From: Chalciporus piperatus
Taxonomy: Eukaryota > Basidiomycota > Agaricomycetes > Boletales > Boletaceae
DNA length: 64,000 nt
Direction of reading: 5' to 3'
Assembly: GCA_038093975.1 (NCBI GenBank)
Contig: JBBPTG010000132.1
Coordinates: 1 to 64,000 of the forward strand
Part shown: positions 47,591 through 57,531 of the stretch, piece by piece
Numbering within the stretch: the stretch's first letter is position 1
Layout of the letters: the number at the start of each line of letters is the position of its first letter
Notes under the pieces: model-generated
The model's input: only the letters and a program-made list of their open reading frames with translations
What the model was told of the DNA's origin: nothing
Database searches by the model: none
Translations under genes and position numbers: made by a program

Positions 47591-48017
47591 GCCGATGAAA
47601 CATTCCATAAAGTCCCTGAGCCATCGGCTCGCAGGTCAGGTAGACCAAAGAAGACTCCAGCTCGCAAGGATGATGGTGTAGTAACACCTACCAAAAAGAG
47701 ACCCTAATCTAGGTTTCTTCCTTTAGTACTTTACTGCTTATGTAGGCATTTTGAATAGACTGTGCAGAAAACACTCTATTGCAATGTATACAAAGTACAA
47801 GATGAACTATTATACACATCAGCCCTGCTATCACTCCCCAGTGTCCATGGGCTCTGAGCGATCATTCCCTGAAGGAACTTTGTCACCAATACCCACATTT
47901 TTGGCCAATGGACCGTCATCTAAATGAGCAGCCGGAGACGGCTGGGAGGGATATTGGGACAAAGCCTGAATGGCTGTACCCACATGAGACTCAGTCCGAG
48001 TGTTGGCCGGTGGTGCT

Positions 48018-49073
48018 TGTTACGCTTGTACCGGGTAGGTCAAAGCGTAGACGCAAAAGCCTAGTCAAAGACAAGAATTTCAAGGGTAGCCTAACGATGG
48101 GATGTCCACGTTAAGGCCTAGCGTCCGCTCAAGAGTAGGACGGTGACTCTCAGAGGGTTCAAGGGGAACGAGGAATGACAAGGTTAGATTGCGTAGGTCT
48201 AACTTAAGGTTACAAGAGGAGATTCAAGGGTTTATATAGGTAAAGGAACAAGTTAAGGGCAGGCATAGAAGGAGTCATAGGTAAGGAATGAGGAATAGGT
48301 AAGAATGAGCTATGACGAATAAGAATGAGTCATGCTCAGTAATCATATGAGTCAGTGATGACGAAGTGTAGAAGTCGAAAGAACATGAGGGAACATTCGC
48401 TGACTAAGACAGAGTAAGAAACGAGAGGCCTAGGTGGGACTCGAACCAGCGACTAGGACTTAGTACAAGGTAAAGGAAAAGGAAAGAATGGGAAATCATA
48501 ACATTACTGAAACGACTCAACTCAACTAAGAGCTAAGACTCACAATAGACAACAGCGAGCCGATGAACTTGGCTGAGGTTCGATGAGGAAACTCCAGGAG
48601 AACAAGACTGGGGAGCCAGTGCTTGTCAACCCGGGTTTATATACTATTGACAGTGTTTGTACATGTTGTGGCTAAACCTTAACTATATGACTAGGTATGA
48701 CTAGATATGAGTCATGGTGAGTAACAGCCAATAGCGTATATGACTAGGAAGCGAGATGAGTCAGCGTGAGTCAGTATGAGTCACGGTGAGTCATAATGAG
48801 TCAGTATGAGTCACGGTGAGTCATAATGAGTCAATAAGAGTCTGAGTCATGGTGACTCGGTATGAGTCATGGACAGTGGGGAAGATGCACAGCCACGCAC
48901 AGCCACATTACGTAAGCGAAAGGCTAGACCTAGCTGATGTCAGCAGGTCACGTGATGTGATCTTGATAAGATAAGATAACAGAAAAGGGAGAGAAAGCGA
49001 CTAAGTCCAAAAGTGAAAGAGAAACGTAGTAAGTGTAGGAAAGACTAGGATAAGGAACTGAGCGTTCGTAACA
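48018..49073 (-). repeat. Probable LTR (about 1.06 kb), solo or 3' LTR of a minus-strand element
   Basis: Starts TGTTACGCTTG and ends GCGTTCGTAACA, a TG...CA unit with a short inverted end. Directly right of it the minus strand has a G-rich polypurine-like tract (ACGGGGGTAAT), as expected next to a 3' LTR. Inside are tandem words GTCACGGTGAGTCATAATGA near 48750-48870 and TATA-type TTTATATACTATTGA near 48640, similar in wording to the gypsy LTR. No second copy lies in the window. Confidence 0.5.
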
Positions 49074-49119
49074 ATTACCCCCGTACTAGAATCAAGTCAT
49101 CAACGAAGATAAGGCAAAG

Positions 49120-49506
49120 TCAAAAATCTCTACCGTACATCCCGGGTGACCCAGTCATGTTTGCATACGCGACCTCGTTGTGAGGGTCGTCACCATCCCA
49201 AACGGACACGTCATCGCTGTGGGTGGTGGTGGTAACTCGCGGGTTCGAAACCCTGGTGTATAAGGGGGTGGTTCGTCTAAGACCTCTATGGGAATTCCTT
49301 GGTCGACGGGAATTGGAAGAGGAGGAGGAGGTGGTGGATGCTTGGCGGGTACGCCGAAGTGGGCAACGACTCTGAATGTGCCCCGGAGACCAGACAAGAC
49401 ACGTGGGACATTGATATATGGGGCAATCGACACGAAAATGCCCAAGGCAGTGGCAGGCATCATTGTACCTGGGATGTGTGGAAGGTAAGACGATAGTGCC
49501 ACACAA
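49120..49506 (-). other. Zinc-knuckle ORF fragment next to the probable LTR
   Basis: 128 codons with Cys/His pattern CHCLGHFRVDC, then CPTCLVWSPGHIQSRC, which looks like two CCHC-type knuckles, and a Ser/Arg-rich linker. It is a remnant type often seen at the 3' part of fungal retroelements. The link with the LTR at 48018-49073 is by position only. Possibly the end of a truncated element. Confidence 0.4.
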
Positions 49507-49749
49507 GGTGTAGCTACTTATTTGGGATGCCGACGGCGCAGCCCATATGGTGGGTGTAGGGAGTGCGACCGCCCAGCCAACGTCGGCCCATATGGGCAGT
49601 CGGCAAATTGACTGATGGGCCCAAATGGGTGTCGGTCAACGACCCATGGGCTCATGGGGTGATTTGGGCGTCGGCTAATTGATGCACGCAATGGGCCCAT
49701 CGGAAGAGTATGGTATTCATCCCTGGTGTATGGTAGTAGTCATAAGGCA
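49507..49749. other. Short GGGCCCATATGGGC-rich intergenic stretch
   Basis: Palindromic CCCATATGGG and GGGCCCA words recur here with TCGGC. No gene. It leads into the heptamer array. Confidence 0.4.
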
Positions 49750-49905
49750 TATTTCTGTATCATCGCTATTCGCTATTCGCTATACGGCGATATAGGTGTT
49801 CGCTATTCGCCATTCGCCATTCGCTATTCGCTATTCGCCATTCGCCATTCGCTATACGGCGATATAGGTGTTCACTGTATCATCGCTATTCGCTATATAG
49901 CTGTA
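49750..49905. repeat. Heptamer array TTCGCTA/TTCGCCA
   Basis: Runs of CGCTATT and CGCCATT heptamers in two larger blocks, each ending in ACGGCGATATAGGTGTTC. The GGTGTTCGCTATT word is exactly inverted at 52.88 kb (AATAGCGAACACC). The two arrays flank the gene pair at 50.3-52.6 kb. Confidence 0.85.
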
Positions 49906-50355
49906 CCGCTATTTATAGATGCTAGCTATATTGTGCGCTGTATCGCCATAAAGATGTTCGGCATATCACTGTGAAGGCAGCGTATATACTGATGAGAGAA
50001 CGATGTGTTGCCAGCAGAAGTTCAGCCCGTCCCCAGCAAGGGTGAGTACGACCTGCTCCTCCAAGGCAGTCACCACCAACAGGCAAAGGCCAGACAATCC
50101 ATGAATGGGTAAGAACAGACGATGACAGCATCCCCCATCGATCACAGATAATTGCCGATAGCATGAAGGCAGACACGAATAGGCGATGGCCGGCCGGATG
50201 ATCACACCGCCGACCACGGGCGATTGTCAGCCCATCAACGCCGATACCACACGGATAAGCGATGCCCGGATGATATCACACCACCGCCGATGCAAATAGG
50301 CGATGGACAGCGCTGTTGTCATTACTATGGTACATGTGGAGATAACCCTAAAGGA

Positions 50356-51233
50356 TCAAACTGATTGTCCAAACAAATCACTAATGGTTCCGCCGTCTCC
50401 CCCGCCATGTCCCGGATAAGATATCTGTGGATATACTGCGGACAGGTCAACTTGCCGTATTTTGAGCTGCTCCTGAACTTTCTCCAACTGTTCAAGTTGC
50501 CGACGGCGGAGACCTTCGCTGACCTCCACTTTGCGCTCGAGCTCGGCAGTAATGTCTCTGAGCTGCTTGATGGCTAGCTCATACAACTTGAGCCGACGTT
50601 CTATCGCTTCCCTCCTTGACGCCTGCCAGCGTAACAACGAATGCACCTCGTCTGATACGTGGTTGTGCTTGGCGAGAGCAAACGCCAGTAAGCGACTGGC
50701 GTGAAGATGGTCTTCCCGCAATTTGACCATAAGATCGACGGTGTTGTCGTTAATCGCCCTTGGGTGGGAGAAGGATGGCAGCGTCGGATGGAAATCCTTC
50801 CACCACTGTTCGGTGGGGGGAATGGGGCGTGCTTCGGCGTCCACCGCGCAAGCCCTTGTTCGCCCAGCCCAAGATGACTCGGCGATGATCGGATCAGCAC
50901 TGGATACACGATCGAGAACGTCGAGGGAAGAGGTGAATTTCTCACACCGAAGGATGAGGCTTGCGAGCAAAGGGGGGAGTAAAAGTTGGTTTGCCCGGGG
51001 ATAATTTGAAAGGAACATAGCGACATCTCGCTAGAAACCCATGAGATGTGTGGCAAAACTTCGAAAGGAATGAGACATACGCCTTCAGCCACGAGGCGCT
51101 CAGCAAAGTCTGTTTTCTGCTCCTCCAAAATTGGGTAGGCGAGCGCTGCACGGATAGCGACGTCCCGCCGTTCCAACCATACTTGAGCAACGGCGACATT
51201 CATGCTACCTAAGCGGCTAGAGGGACTGTTCAT
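50356..51233 (-). CDS. Hypothetical protein with coiled coil
   Basis: Two exons, 51081-51233 and 50356-51030, joined in phase 0 across a 50-bp intron (GTATGT...TTCTAG); 275 aa. The N-terminal half has no recognised domain (AQVWLERRDVAIRAAL, PPTEQWWKDFHP). The last 100 residues are a strong heptad-like helix (RRLKLYELAIKQLRDITAEL, ERKVEVSEGLRRRQLEQLEK) before a Gly-rich tail. The gene pair it forms with the divergent proline-rich gene is bracketed by inverted heptamer arrays. Function unknown; it is one of several coiled-coil genes in the 50-58 kb cluster. Confidence 0.65.
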
Positions 51234-51257
51234 CATAAAGTAGAAATTGGTGAATCG

Positions 51258-52553
51258 ATGGTGAGTCAAAGAGTTGGAAACAGCGCAACACTAAACTCGG
51301 CGATATTAAATGTTTGGCGTTGTGATGCTAAAAATGGCAGTCTTCGGCGCTTTGGAACGTCCATCCCAAGTTTGCGACCTACCTACCGATGGCACGCCGA
51401 GTGCGATTTCAGAGACCTGCCGACGGTAATGTGCTGTCACTGTCAGTTCTCATAAGCCGAACTAACCACTGACAGGTTGGCCTCAAAATGTCCGTGATGT
51501 TGAAGGCATCAATCTCACGCCGACACCTCCATCACCCCCACCAGTGTCGCCTTCGTCGAGTCATTCCATGGACGTCGACATCAATCGCCCGCCGACACCT
51601 CCATCACCCCCACCAGTGTCGCCTTCGTCGAGTCATTTCATGGACGTCGACATCAATCGCCCGATCACCCCCACGCCCGCAGGTGGAAGTAGCGCCATTA
51701 TCGACATGGATGTCTCTCCCCCTTTCAGGCCTTATACCCTCACTCCTGCCGGCGCCATTAGCGCTATCATCGACCTCGACGTTTCTCCACCTCTGCGACC
51801 GTATACCCTCACTCCTGTCGGCGCTATCAGCGCCATCATCGACTTGGATGTTTCTCCACCACCTCGCCCGATTACTCCCACTCCTGCCAGCGCTATCAGC
51901 GCCATCATCGACTTGGATGTTTCTCCGCCACCTCGCCCGATTACTCCCACTCCTGCAGGTGGCAGGAGCGCCATCATCGACCTCGACGTTTCTCCACCTC
52001 TGCGACCATATACGCTCACTCCTGCCGGCGCCATGAGCGCCATCATCGACCTCAATGTTTCTCCACCACCACGCCCGATCATTCCCACTCCTGCAGGTGG
52101 CAGGAGCGCCATCATTGACCTCAATGTTTCTCCGCCGTTGCGACCATATACGCTCACTCCTGCCGGCGCCATCAACGCCATTATCGACCTCGATGTCTCT
52201 CCTTCTCCGCGTAATCACCCTTCCAACATCGCCTTTCCCCCTCTCGGCGTTCACAGCCGCCATCAGCGGGAGTGAGTCGGCGGTCCGCCCAGTCGACGAA
52301 CGAAGGTGCGGGGCCTTCGGTCCAGCAGGTGATGGCGCAGCCATCCACATCACTCGCCGGTGGTCAGTCCACGCGTGATTTAGCATTGCTGCATAGAGCG
52401 CAGGCTCTGTTGCAAAATGCGGTGATAGCCTGGTCGCTTGAACGCGGTGAAATCACGGTCCATGAAAGTAAGCAATACTTTGTTCGAGATGCTGAAGTTC
52501 GCTCATCAAGCAATCTGAAGTCCTTCGTATATTGTTGGAATTGGAACATATGA
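51258..52553 (+). CDS. Proline-rich tandem-repeat protein gene, model incomplete
   Basis: A first exon may end near 51428 (DFRDLPT before GTAATG). A second begins near 51477 after CTGACAG and reads WPQNVRDVEGINLTPTPP, then SPPPV and MDVDINRP, followed by about seven and a half 23-residue repeats. The frame stops at 52275. A further open frame, 52272-52468, carries RDLALLHRAQALLQNAVIAW and SLERGEITVHE before a good donor (GTAAGC), but I see no clean intron joining it. Either the junction is non-canonical or a frameshift is present. The dinucleotide pattern favours this strand; the antisense 260-codon frame is a shadow of the repeat. Function unknown. Confidence 0.45.
51697..52200 (+). repeat. 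Coding minisatellite, 69-bp unit
   Basis: Seven full units and one partial one encode IIDLDVSPPLRPYTLTPAGA-type 23-mers, alternating between two variants (RPYTLTPAGA and RPITPTPAGG). Copies are highly similar, implying recent unequal exchange. Confidence 0.9.
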
Positions 52554-52844
52554 AGGAAAGGTTGGATGATGCATTGACCGAGCAAAACTGGTTGCTCAAT
52601 ATGCTCGGGATGCTGGATAGGCTGGCAGACCTTTACAGACTGCAGTGACCACTCCGCATGTCCCGCCGTGTAACTGATTGTTATGTCCTGTACTGTACCA
52701 CCAATTCTATGATACAGAATTGTTCCCCTCCTACTACCGCCCATTCGTGTGCGCCTTCATGCTCGCTTCAAAGGTGAGCGCTGAGTTGCCTGTTCTGGTC
52801 GGCAGTGGGGGATCAGCTGGCCATTGTCGTCTTTTCATTCATTA
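52554..52844. other. 3' flank of the repeat-protein gene
   Basis: Includes a possible continuation (MKERLDDALTEQNWLLNMLG near 52550-52610), another heptad-like piece in line with the preceding exon. Beyond about 52650 nothing is recognised. Confidence 0.35.
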
Positions 52845-52950
52845 GCGAACAATGTACACAGCGATATACGAACACTCATATAGCGAAATAGCGAACACCG
52901 ATATGGCAATATAACAAATAGCGATACATCGTTATAGATACAGCGAACAG
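52845..52950. repeat. Inverted counterpart of the heptamer array
   Basis: Irregular AGCGAA/ATAGCGA words, including AATAGCGAACACC, the exact inverse of a word in the array at 49750-49905. It is more degenerate than the left array. Confidence 0.65.
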
Positions 52951-53082
52951 TCTAAGTCGGCGTGGAGTAGCTTACTAACAGGACAGTGTATTTCTGTATA
53001 CTAACTTGCATACTTTGCCAACAATATACTAACCTTCACGCCATCAATGCTGACTTTCAAATCCGAATGCCGGATTCGGCGA

Positions 53083-53771
53083 TAGTGTTTAAAAGTCCAG
53101 TTAAGTTAAGTTTTTATACCTCTTTTGACAAAACTGTAACTGTAACTGGTTATCAATTTCGGCAAAATCAGTTTAACTGAACTGAAACTCTACATAACTG
53201 TCATATCAGTTATGGTCCAGTTTGTGACCGGTTTGTGACCGGTTTTTTGTAATAACTGGACAAACATTAGAAAGCCCTGATTCGTAGCTTTAAAATGACC
53301 CCTGGATCATGTGATTTGGTTCAGTCCTTGTGAAGATATGCTCATTTTATTATATTACCATGATTATCATATGTTTTGGTGGATATAGCCTTGGAAGGGA
53401 GGTCAAGTTAAGTAAAATACAAGCAAATATGTAATCTCAGCAGTGCAAATTAACATGTGTATTTGAGTTGAGTGTGTCTCAATCAGTCATTTCATCAATT
53501 TACTTCAATATTCAGAAAGAAAGTCAAATAAGGTCGGAAAAATTTGTAAAAAATCAGGAAAAATAGTAGTAGATGACCATATATAGGTTATTATTTATAA
53601 CCAGTTATAACCAGTTTGTGTACAGTTTTGTAAAATTTTGGAAGTGACAAAACTGTAACTGAAACTGGACGTAACCAGTTACAATTTTTCACCCGGTTTC
53701 AGTTATATTTCGCTCCAGTTAAGTTAAGTTTCGGTTTTTTTCCAGTTATGTAACTGGACTTTTAAACACTA
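53083..53771. mobile_element. MITE copy 3 (diverged) with perfect 8-bp target duplication
   Basis: 689 bp, TAGTGTTTAAAAGTCCAGT to ACTGGACTTTTAAACACTA, 19-bp perfect terminal inverted repeats. The flanking TTCGGCGA occurs at 53075-53082 and 53772-53779. The body is AT-rich and non-coding, with GTAACTG/CAGTTAC subterminal words in place of the CAACTGG words of copies 1 and 2, so it is a related but separate subfamily. Confidence 0.92.
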
Positions 53772-53902
53772 TTCGGCGAAGCATGCCCTCGGAAGTCGCC
53801 GTAGAGGTGGTACAAATAGTGACCGAACAGCGGTCGGCCGTTTCACACCGTTCATCCCTCATTTGCTCGTCAGCGACTTCCTCATTCCCACCATCACCCG
53901 CT

Positions 53903-56069
53903 ATGCCTCCACAACAGAGCGACATCGATGTGCACTACTTGCGTGTTCTCGCCGCGATCGGCACGCCCATCCTGGACCACGAACGCGCGGAGTTCAACCA
54001 AAAGCTGTTGATTAACGAACTTGTAAGTCATTTCTATTTCGATCACCAATCACAACTGAATGAAATAGAACACGGCCTTCAATCTCGCCTTCAAAACCGA
54101 CGGGCCATCCCTCAACTTTCCGATGCACCTTATGAGCCTGATGCTCGTCCTGCAGAACGCCTATGCTCACGGCGAGCACGGCGCCCTCAAAGCCGAAGAC
54201 ATACCGAAGGAAGCGCCAGAGGTAAAGACGACGAAGTTGTTCCAGAGGTAAAGACGACGAAGTTGTTCCAGAGGGGCTACATTGTCCCCGACGACAGAGT
54301 CAACAATCAACTTCCTCTTGGCGACAATCGATGGTGGGAATCAGCCCAATCTCATTGTGCAGAACGTCAAGCCGTACAGGCCCGACAGGCGAAAGAACGT
54401 CGGGAAGCAGCTGAGGCCTCAGCAGCGATCCAAGCCAGGGTGACGGCACGCCAAGAGGCATCAGGCTCCAAAGCAAGACCGGCGCCTACCAAGAAGAACA
54501 CGGCGGAAAAACGGCAGAGGCAGTCTGAAGAGGAAGATGCTGACAAGGATGAGGATGAGGAAGTGGAGCGGGGGCGACCCACTCAGCGTGGCACCTCTCA
54601 GAGTCGGGGGCGCTCGCAAGCTCGGTCGTTGAGCCGGGACAGTAAGCGATTGAAGAGGACGCCGAGCGAGGAGGATGGCCGACCGATATCGCCAGATGAA
54701 GATGAGGAGGCTGACAGCGGCGAGGCGCTGTATAACCCAGTGAGTTTCATTCGCGCGCTACAGCACGATCTGACTTAAGAAATCATCAGCCTTGTGATCG
54801 ATGTCGCCCCTCTGGCAGCCAATGTGTGGCTCGGAAGGACCATTTAAATAAGTGGACGTCATGTACTCGCTGCAAAGGCCTGAAGGTCGGCTGCACGGCT
54901 CTCTCAACATTGCCAGAGATACGTTCGTCCTCGGGGAAAGTCCTCCATGCGGCGGGAGCTTGGCAGGATCTTGCGAGGTCGACAACAAACCCCAAGCAAC
55001 GCACGACGGCCACTGAGAAGTCGACCCCACCGCCCACCACCACCCAGAAGGCGAAGCCAAAGACGCCGGCGGCCAAGGTGAGTTGGCATTTGTCTACTTT
55101 GTCGTTGTTAACCGGTGTACAGCAAACCGCAACGCCGAAGGCAAAGGCAAAGGCGACGCCACGCAAGGTATGTGTCACCATTACATTATCACTGTCTCCA
55201 TCTTTATGTCTACATATCTGACAGCCACAACCTCGCCAATCTGCGCCGGTGGAGGATAGCGAGCCGCCATCGCCCAAACAGGCCGATGTCCAAGTACCAA
55301 AGGCGAAGCCAAGGGCCCCATCAAGATTACGTATGATGACCACCAAGGTATGTACGATAACCACTTACTACACATTGGCTGACTCCTCATAGCCACGAAC
55401 TCGCCGAGCATCGCGCTCACACTCTGTCGCTGAGCATGTCCCCGATGATGAAGACAGCCGGCCGGCCTCGCCGATGCAAGTAGATCATCAGGTGAGTACA
55501 ACTGTGATAGCAGTTTATCTCTGATAATTGACCAAATTGCTCAGGATACTCCACCCTCGGTCGAATCTCCTCCTCCCCATGTCGACAAAGGAAAGGTAGG
55601 TATTCCACATTCCAACAACAATGTACTGATCGCTGTGCAGGGCCGTGCGCCGAATACTCCGTCACCCTTGCCTGGCCCATCTGGCCCGCCGTTGATGGAA
55701 GAAGTTCTTCAACTCGGCGCCCGTGTCACCGACATGGTCAGCATCATCCAGCCCGAGTTCCAGAGTATCACGAGGTGGGAAGTCGCCTCCAGCGAACTCT
55801 GCCAAATGATCGACTCTGAAGATCTTGTGTGGGAACGCCGGTTCGCCGAGCTGGACGAGCAGTTCAGGCAGGGTAGAGAGGTCCACCAGCAAGTGACGGA
55901 GACGCTAGCCAGGTCGGAGGAGGAGCGGCAAAACTTCAACATTGAGATTAACGCCGCGCTCCGTACATTGGCACGGCTCGAGGTTGAACCCACTCCCTCG
56001 GCGATGCTTGGTGAGTTCATGGACGTGTTGGGTGGTTCGGGGCAAGGTGGTGGTCCATCCGTTGCTTGA
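53903..56069 (+). pseudogene. Zn2Cys6-type cluster and coiled-coil protein gene with a 26-bp duplication
   Basis: Exons: 53903-54022, 54069-54739, 54790-55077, 55123-55167, 55225-55347, 55393-55491, 55545-55595 and 55641-56069. All introns are phase 0. Exon 1-2 encode QQSDIDVHYLRVLAAIGTP and a helical, charged region. Exon 3 opens with CDRCRPSGSQC and CTRCKGLKVGC, twelve residues apart, exactly the Zn(II)2Cys6 spacing. Small modular Pro/Lys-rich exons follow. Exon 8 is a long coiled coil (ERRFAELDEQFRQGREVHQQ). A perfect 26-bp tandem duplication (54220-54271) in exon 2 shifts the frame; with one unit, KLFQRGYIVPDD would be continuous. It is a candidate DNA-binding accessory protein of the neighbouring KDZ/TET cluster. 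Confidence 0.7.
54220..54271. repeat. Perfect 26-bp tandem duplication inside an exon
   Basis: Units 54220-54245 and 54246-54271 are identical (AGGTAAAGACG...TTCCAG). Each begins AG|GTAAAG and ends CAG, so a unit has splice-like ends, but 26 bp is too short for a normal intron. Confidence 0.95.
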
Positions 56070-56275
56070 CGGCGGACATATAGCTACACGTCTGATGTTG
56101 GTATCTCCTTCCTCACGGTATACTCCGACTCGTCCGTACATTGTTGTATATTGAGAATGTTATGATCGCGCACGGTATCGCTTGACCTTGTTCCACAAAT
56201 GGCCAGTTGTGACAAAGCAGGGTGATGTTCTGACACCAATACCGTGTGATGATCCATTCAGACGTCACCACCGCT

Positions 56276-57486
56276 ATGTCAATGCCATTGTTGCAGGAAA
56301 AGATGTCCTCGGGACAAATTTCAACAGATCTCGCTCATGAGCTAGACCATATGGCGGAAATAATTGATGCTGCCCGCAGTAACAAAGGTCAGTAGATGGT
56401 ATTCATGATGGACTGTTGTGTATAATCATCACAACAGTCCAGGTCGAATGGGATGCCGACGATTATTATCAGGCTTTGGGAAAGCGAAATTTCGGAATCA
56501 ACCCCCAGTTCGAAGCGGCATTGCAAAAGCGATTTCCTCCAATCAATCTATCGCGCTTGACTCAGCCCACCGATGCTGGAACGAAGATCGTCATCAAGAA
56601 TCCATTTGTGGTGACTGATAAGCAAGATCACATAATACTGTGGTTTTTGCCTGGGTTATTCACAAAATCTCGCCAGGTAAGAAGTCGACTGGGAGCATGG
56701 GTCTGCATTCTAACGAATCCATAGAATGACATCGAGCGGGTTACGAACATTGTGAAGCCGGCGTTGGAGCAGCCGAAAGTGCTAGGGAACCCCGATCAGC
56801 ATCCTGGTAAATGGCGCGGAAATGCTCGCTATTTCAAAACCAATACCGACGTTGGGTTACTCAATATCTCACCAGCGTGGCACCCACAAGGACACGAGGT
56901 AATTCCTCCAAGACTGGTTTCCAACCCTGCTAACTGGACTTAGACAGCGGAGCATCTTCTCCGTGCCACGCCCACACTGCGGCGTGCCGGCGGGCCAGTT
57001 CAGCGATGGTTGCGGGAAAGCGAAGTCACATTCGCCCTTATGGATGCCTTGCTCGCTATGGTTCATCCAGACCTGTATCAGCAAGCAGCTGAAGTTCGGC
57101 AGAATCTTCTGGCCGACGAAGAAATTATGGACTTGCATGAATATCTTATGGCCTGGCCGACAGTTTTTACAGCCCTCGCTCTGGTTTACAATCGGGAAAC
57201 GCCCTTTCATCGTGACGTCAAATCGCTCCCCCAATGGTACGATTTATTTTTCAGCGTGGGGTCATACAAAGATGCAATTTTGGAATTGCCGCCGTTGGGT
57301 CTTCGCCTTCGCTATGCGCCTGGCACGGCGGCGATGTTCAGCGGCTTGCTTCTGAGACACGGTGTGAGCGATGTGGATCATGGCGACCGCATTGGCTATG
57401 TGTTTTACATGCGACCGAGCGTATTCCAATTCGCCTGTGTTCCCCCCGGTGGTTGGATGACACACGTTACAAATGCAACGAAATAG
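56276..57486 (+). CDS. TET/JBP-family 2-oxoglutarate/Fe(II) dioxygenase
   Basis: Four exons, 56276-56387, 56438-56676, 56725-56898 and 56944-57486, frame intact, 355 aa. The C-terminal half is a double-stranded beta-helix oxygenase: YNRETPFHRD gives the HxD iron ligands (about H264 and D266), PQWYDLFFSVGSY, ELPPLG, YAPGTAAMFSGLLLRHGV gives the distal His (about 314), and R324 in DRIGY is the expected 2-oxoglutarate-binding Arg. The arrangement matches the fungal TET/JBP proteins, of which Coprinopsis CcTET oxidises 5-methylcytosine. All ligands are present, so activity is plausible; the substrate is inferred from the family. It is convergent with the gene at 57532 (45 bp apart) and 1.1 kb from a KDZ transposase, the known genomic association of this family. 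Confidence 0.85.
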
Positions 57487-57531
57487 TCTGTACTAGTATA
57501 TCTACATGTATGCAGTCGATGCAGTCGGAAT

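Larger units (their letters stand above)
44695..47706 (+). pseudogene. Disrupted paralogue of the accessory gene at 62226, split by MITE copy 2
   Basis: Fragments align in order with the gene at 62.2-64 kb: WKNSEKAKKASIMKNMWGRL, then TWKNCGVQIMVMSAWKDKDDD and FDYNDELDNGP (matching MYRQFGVRMVMLWGYDSDG and QDYNAKLDDGP). After MITE copy 2 come FVMIDPSKMRQKQVESLLTF and WRSRQQARKVPIFAW (matching IKDPSHMSKDNVELLLRHW and KDRQANELLRPIFAF). The exon with the NWFNVFCEQ region is missing, stops occur (for example near 46326 and 46368), and the MITE separates 45515 from 46184. The 3' part is Lys-rich with a tandemly duplicated exon. The family itself has no function I can name. Confidence 0.65.

Noticed and set aside
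48433..48447. tRNA gene
   Set aside because: A B-box-like T-arm is present, but no A-box, anticodon arm or acceptor pairing could be found around it.
51604..52386. 260-codon antisense frame across the 69-bp repeat
   Set aside because: The repeat unit length is a multiple of three, so all frames stay open. The plus-strand frame extends into non-repeat coding-like sequence and an upstream exon.
35438..53771. MITE family as Tc1/mariner elements with TA duplication
   Set aside because: TA flanks GTGTTT...AAACAC in all copies, but copies 2 and 3 have 8-bp duplications just outside TAGTGTTT/AAACACTA, so TA is part of the terminus.
56869..57234. Antisense frame over the TET/JBP gene
   Set aside because: It is a shadow frame without splice support. 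The sense strand has four exons with conserved catalytic motifs.
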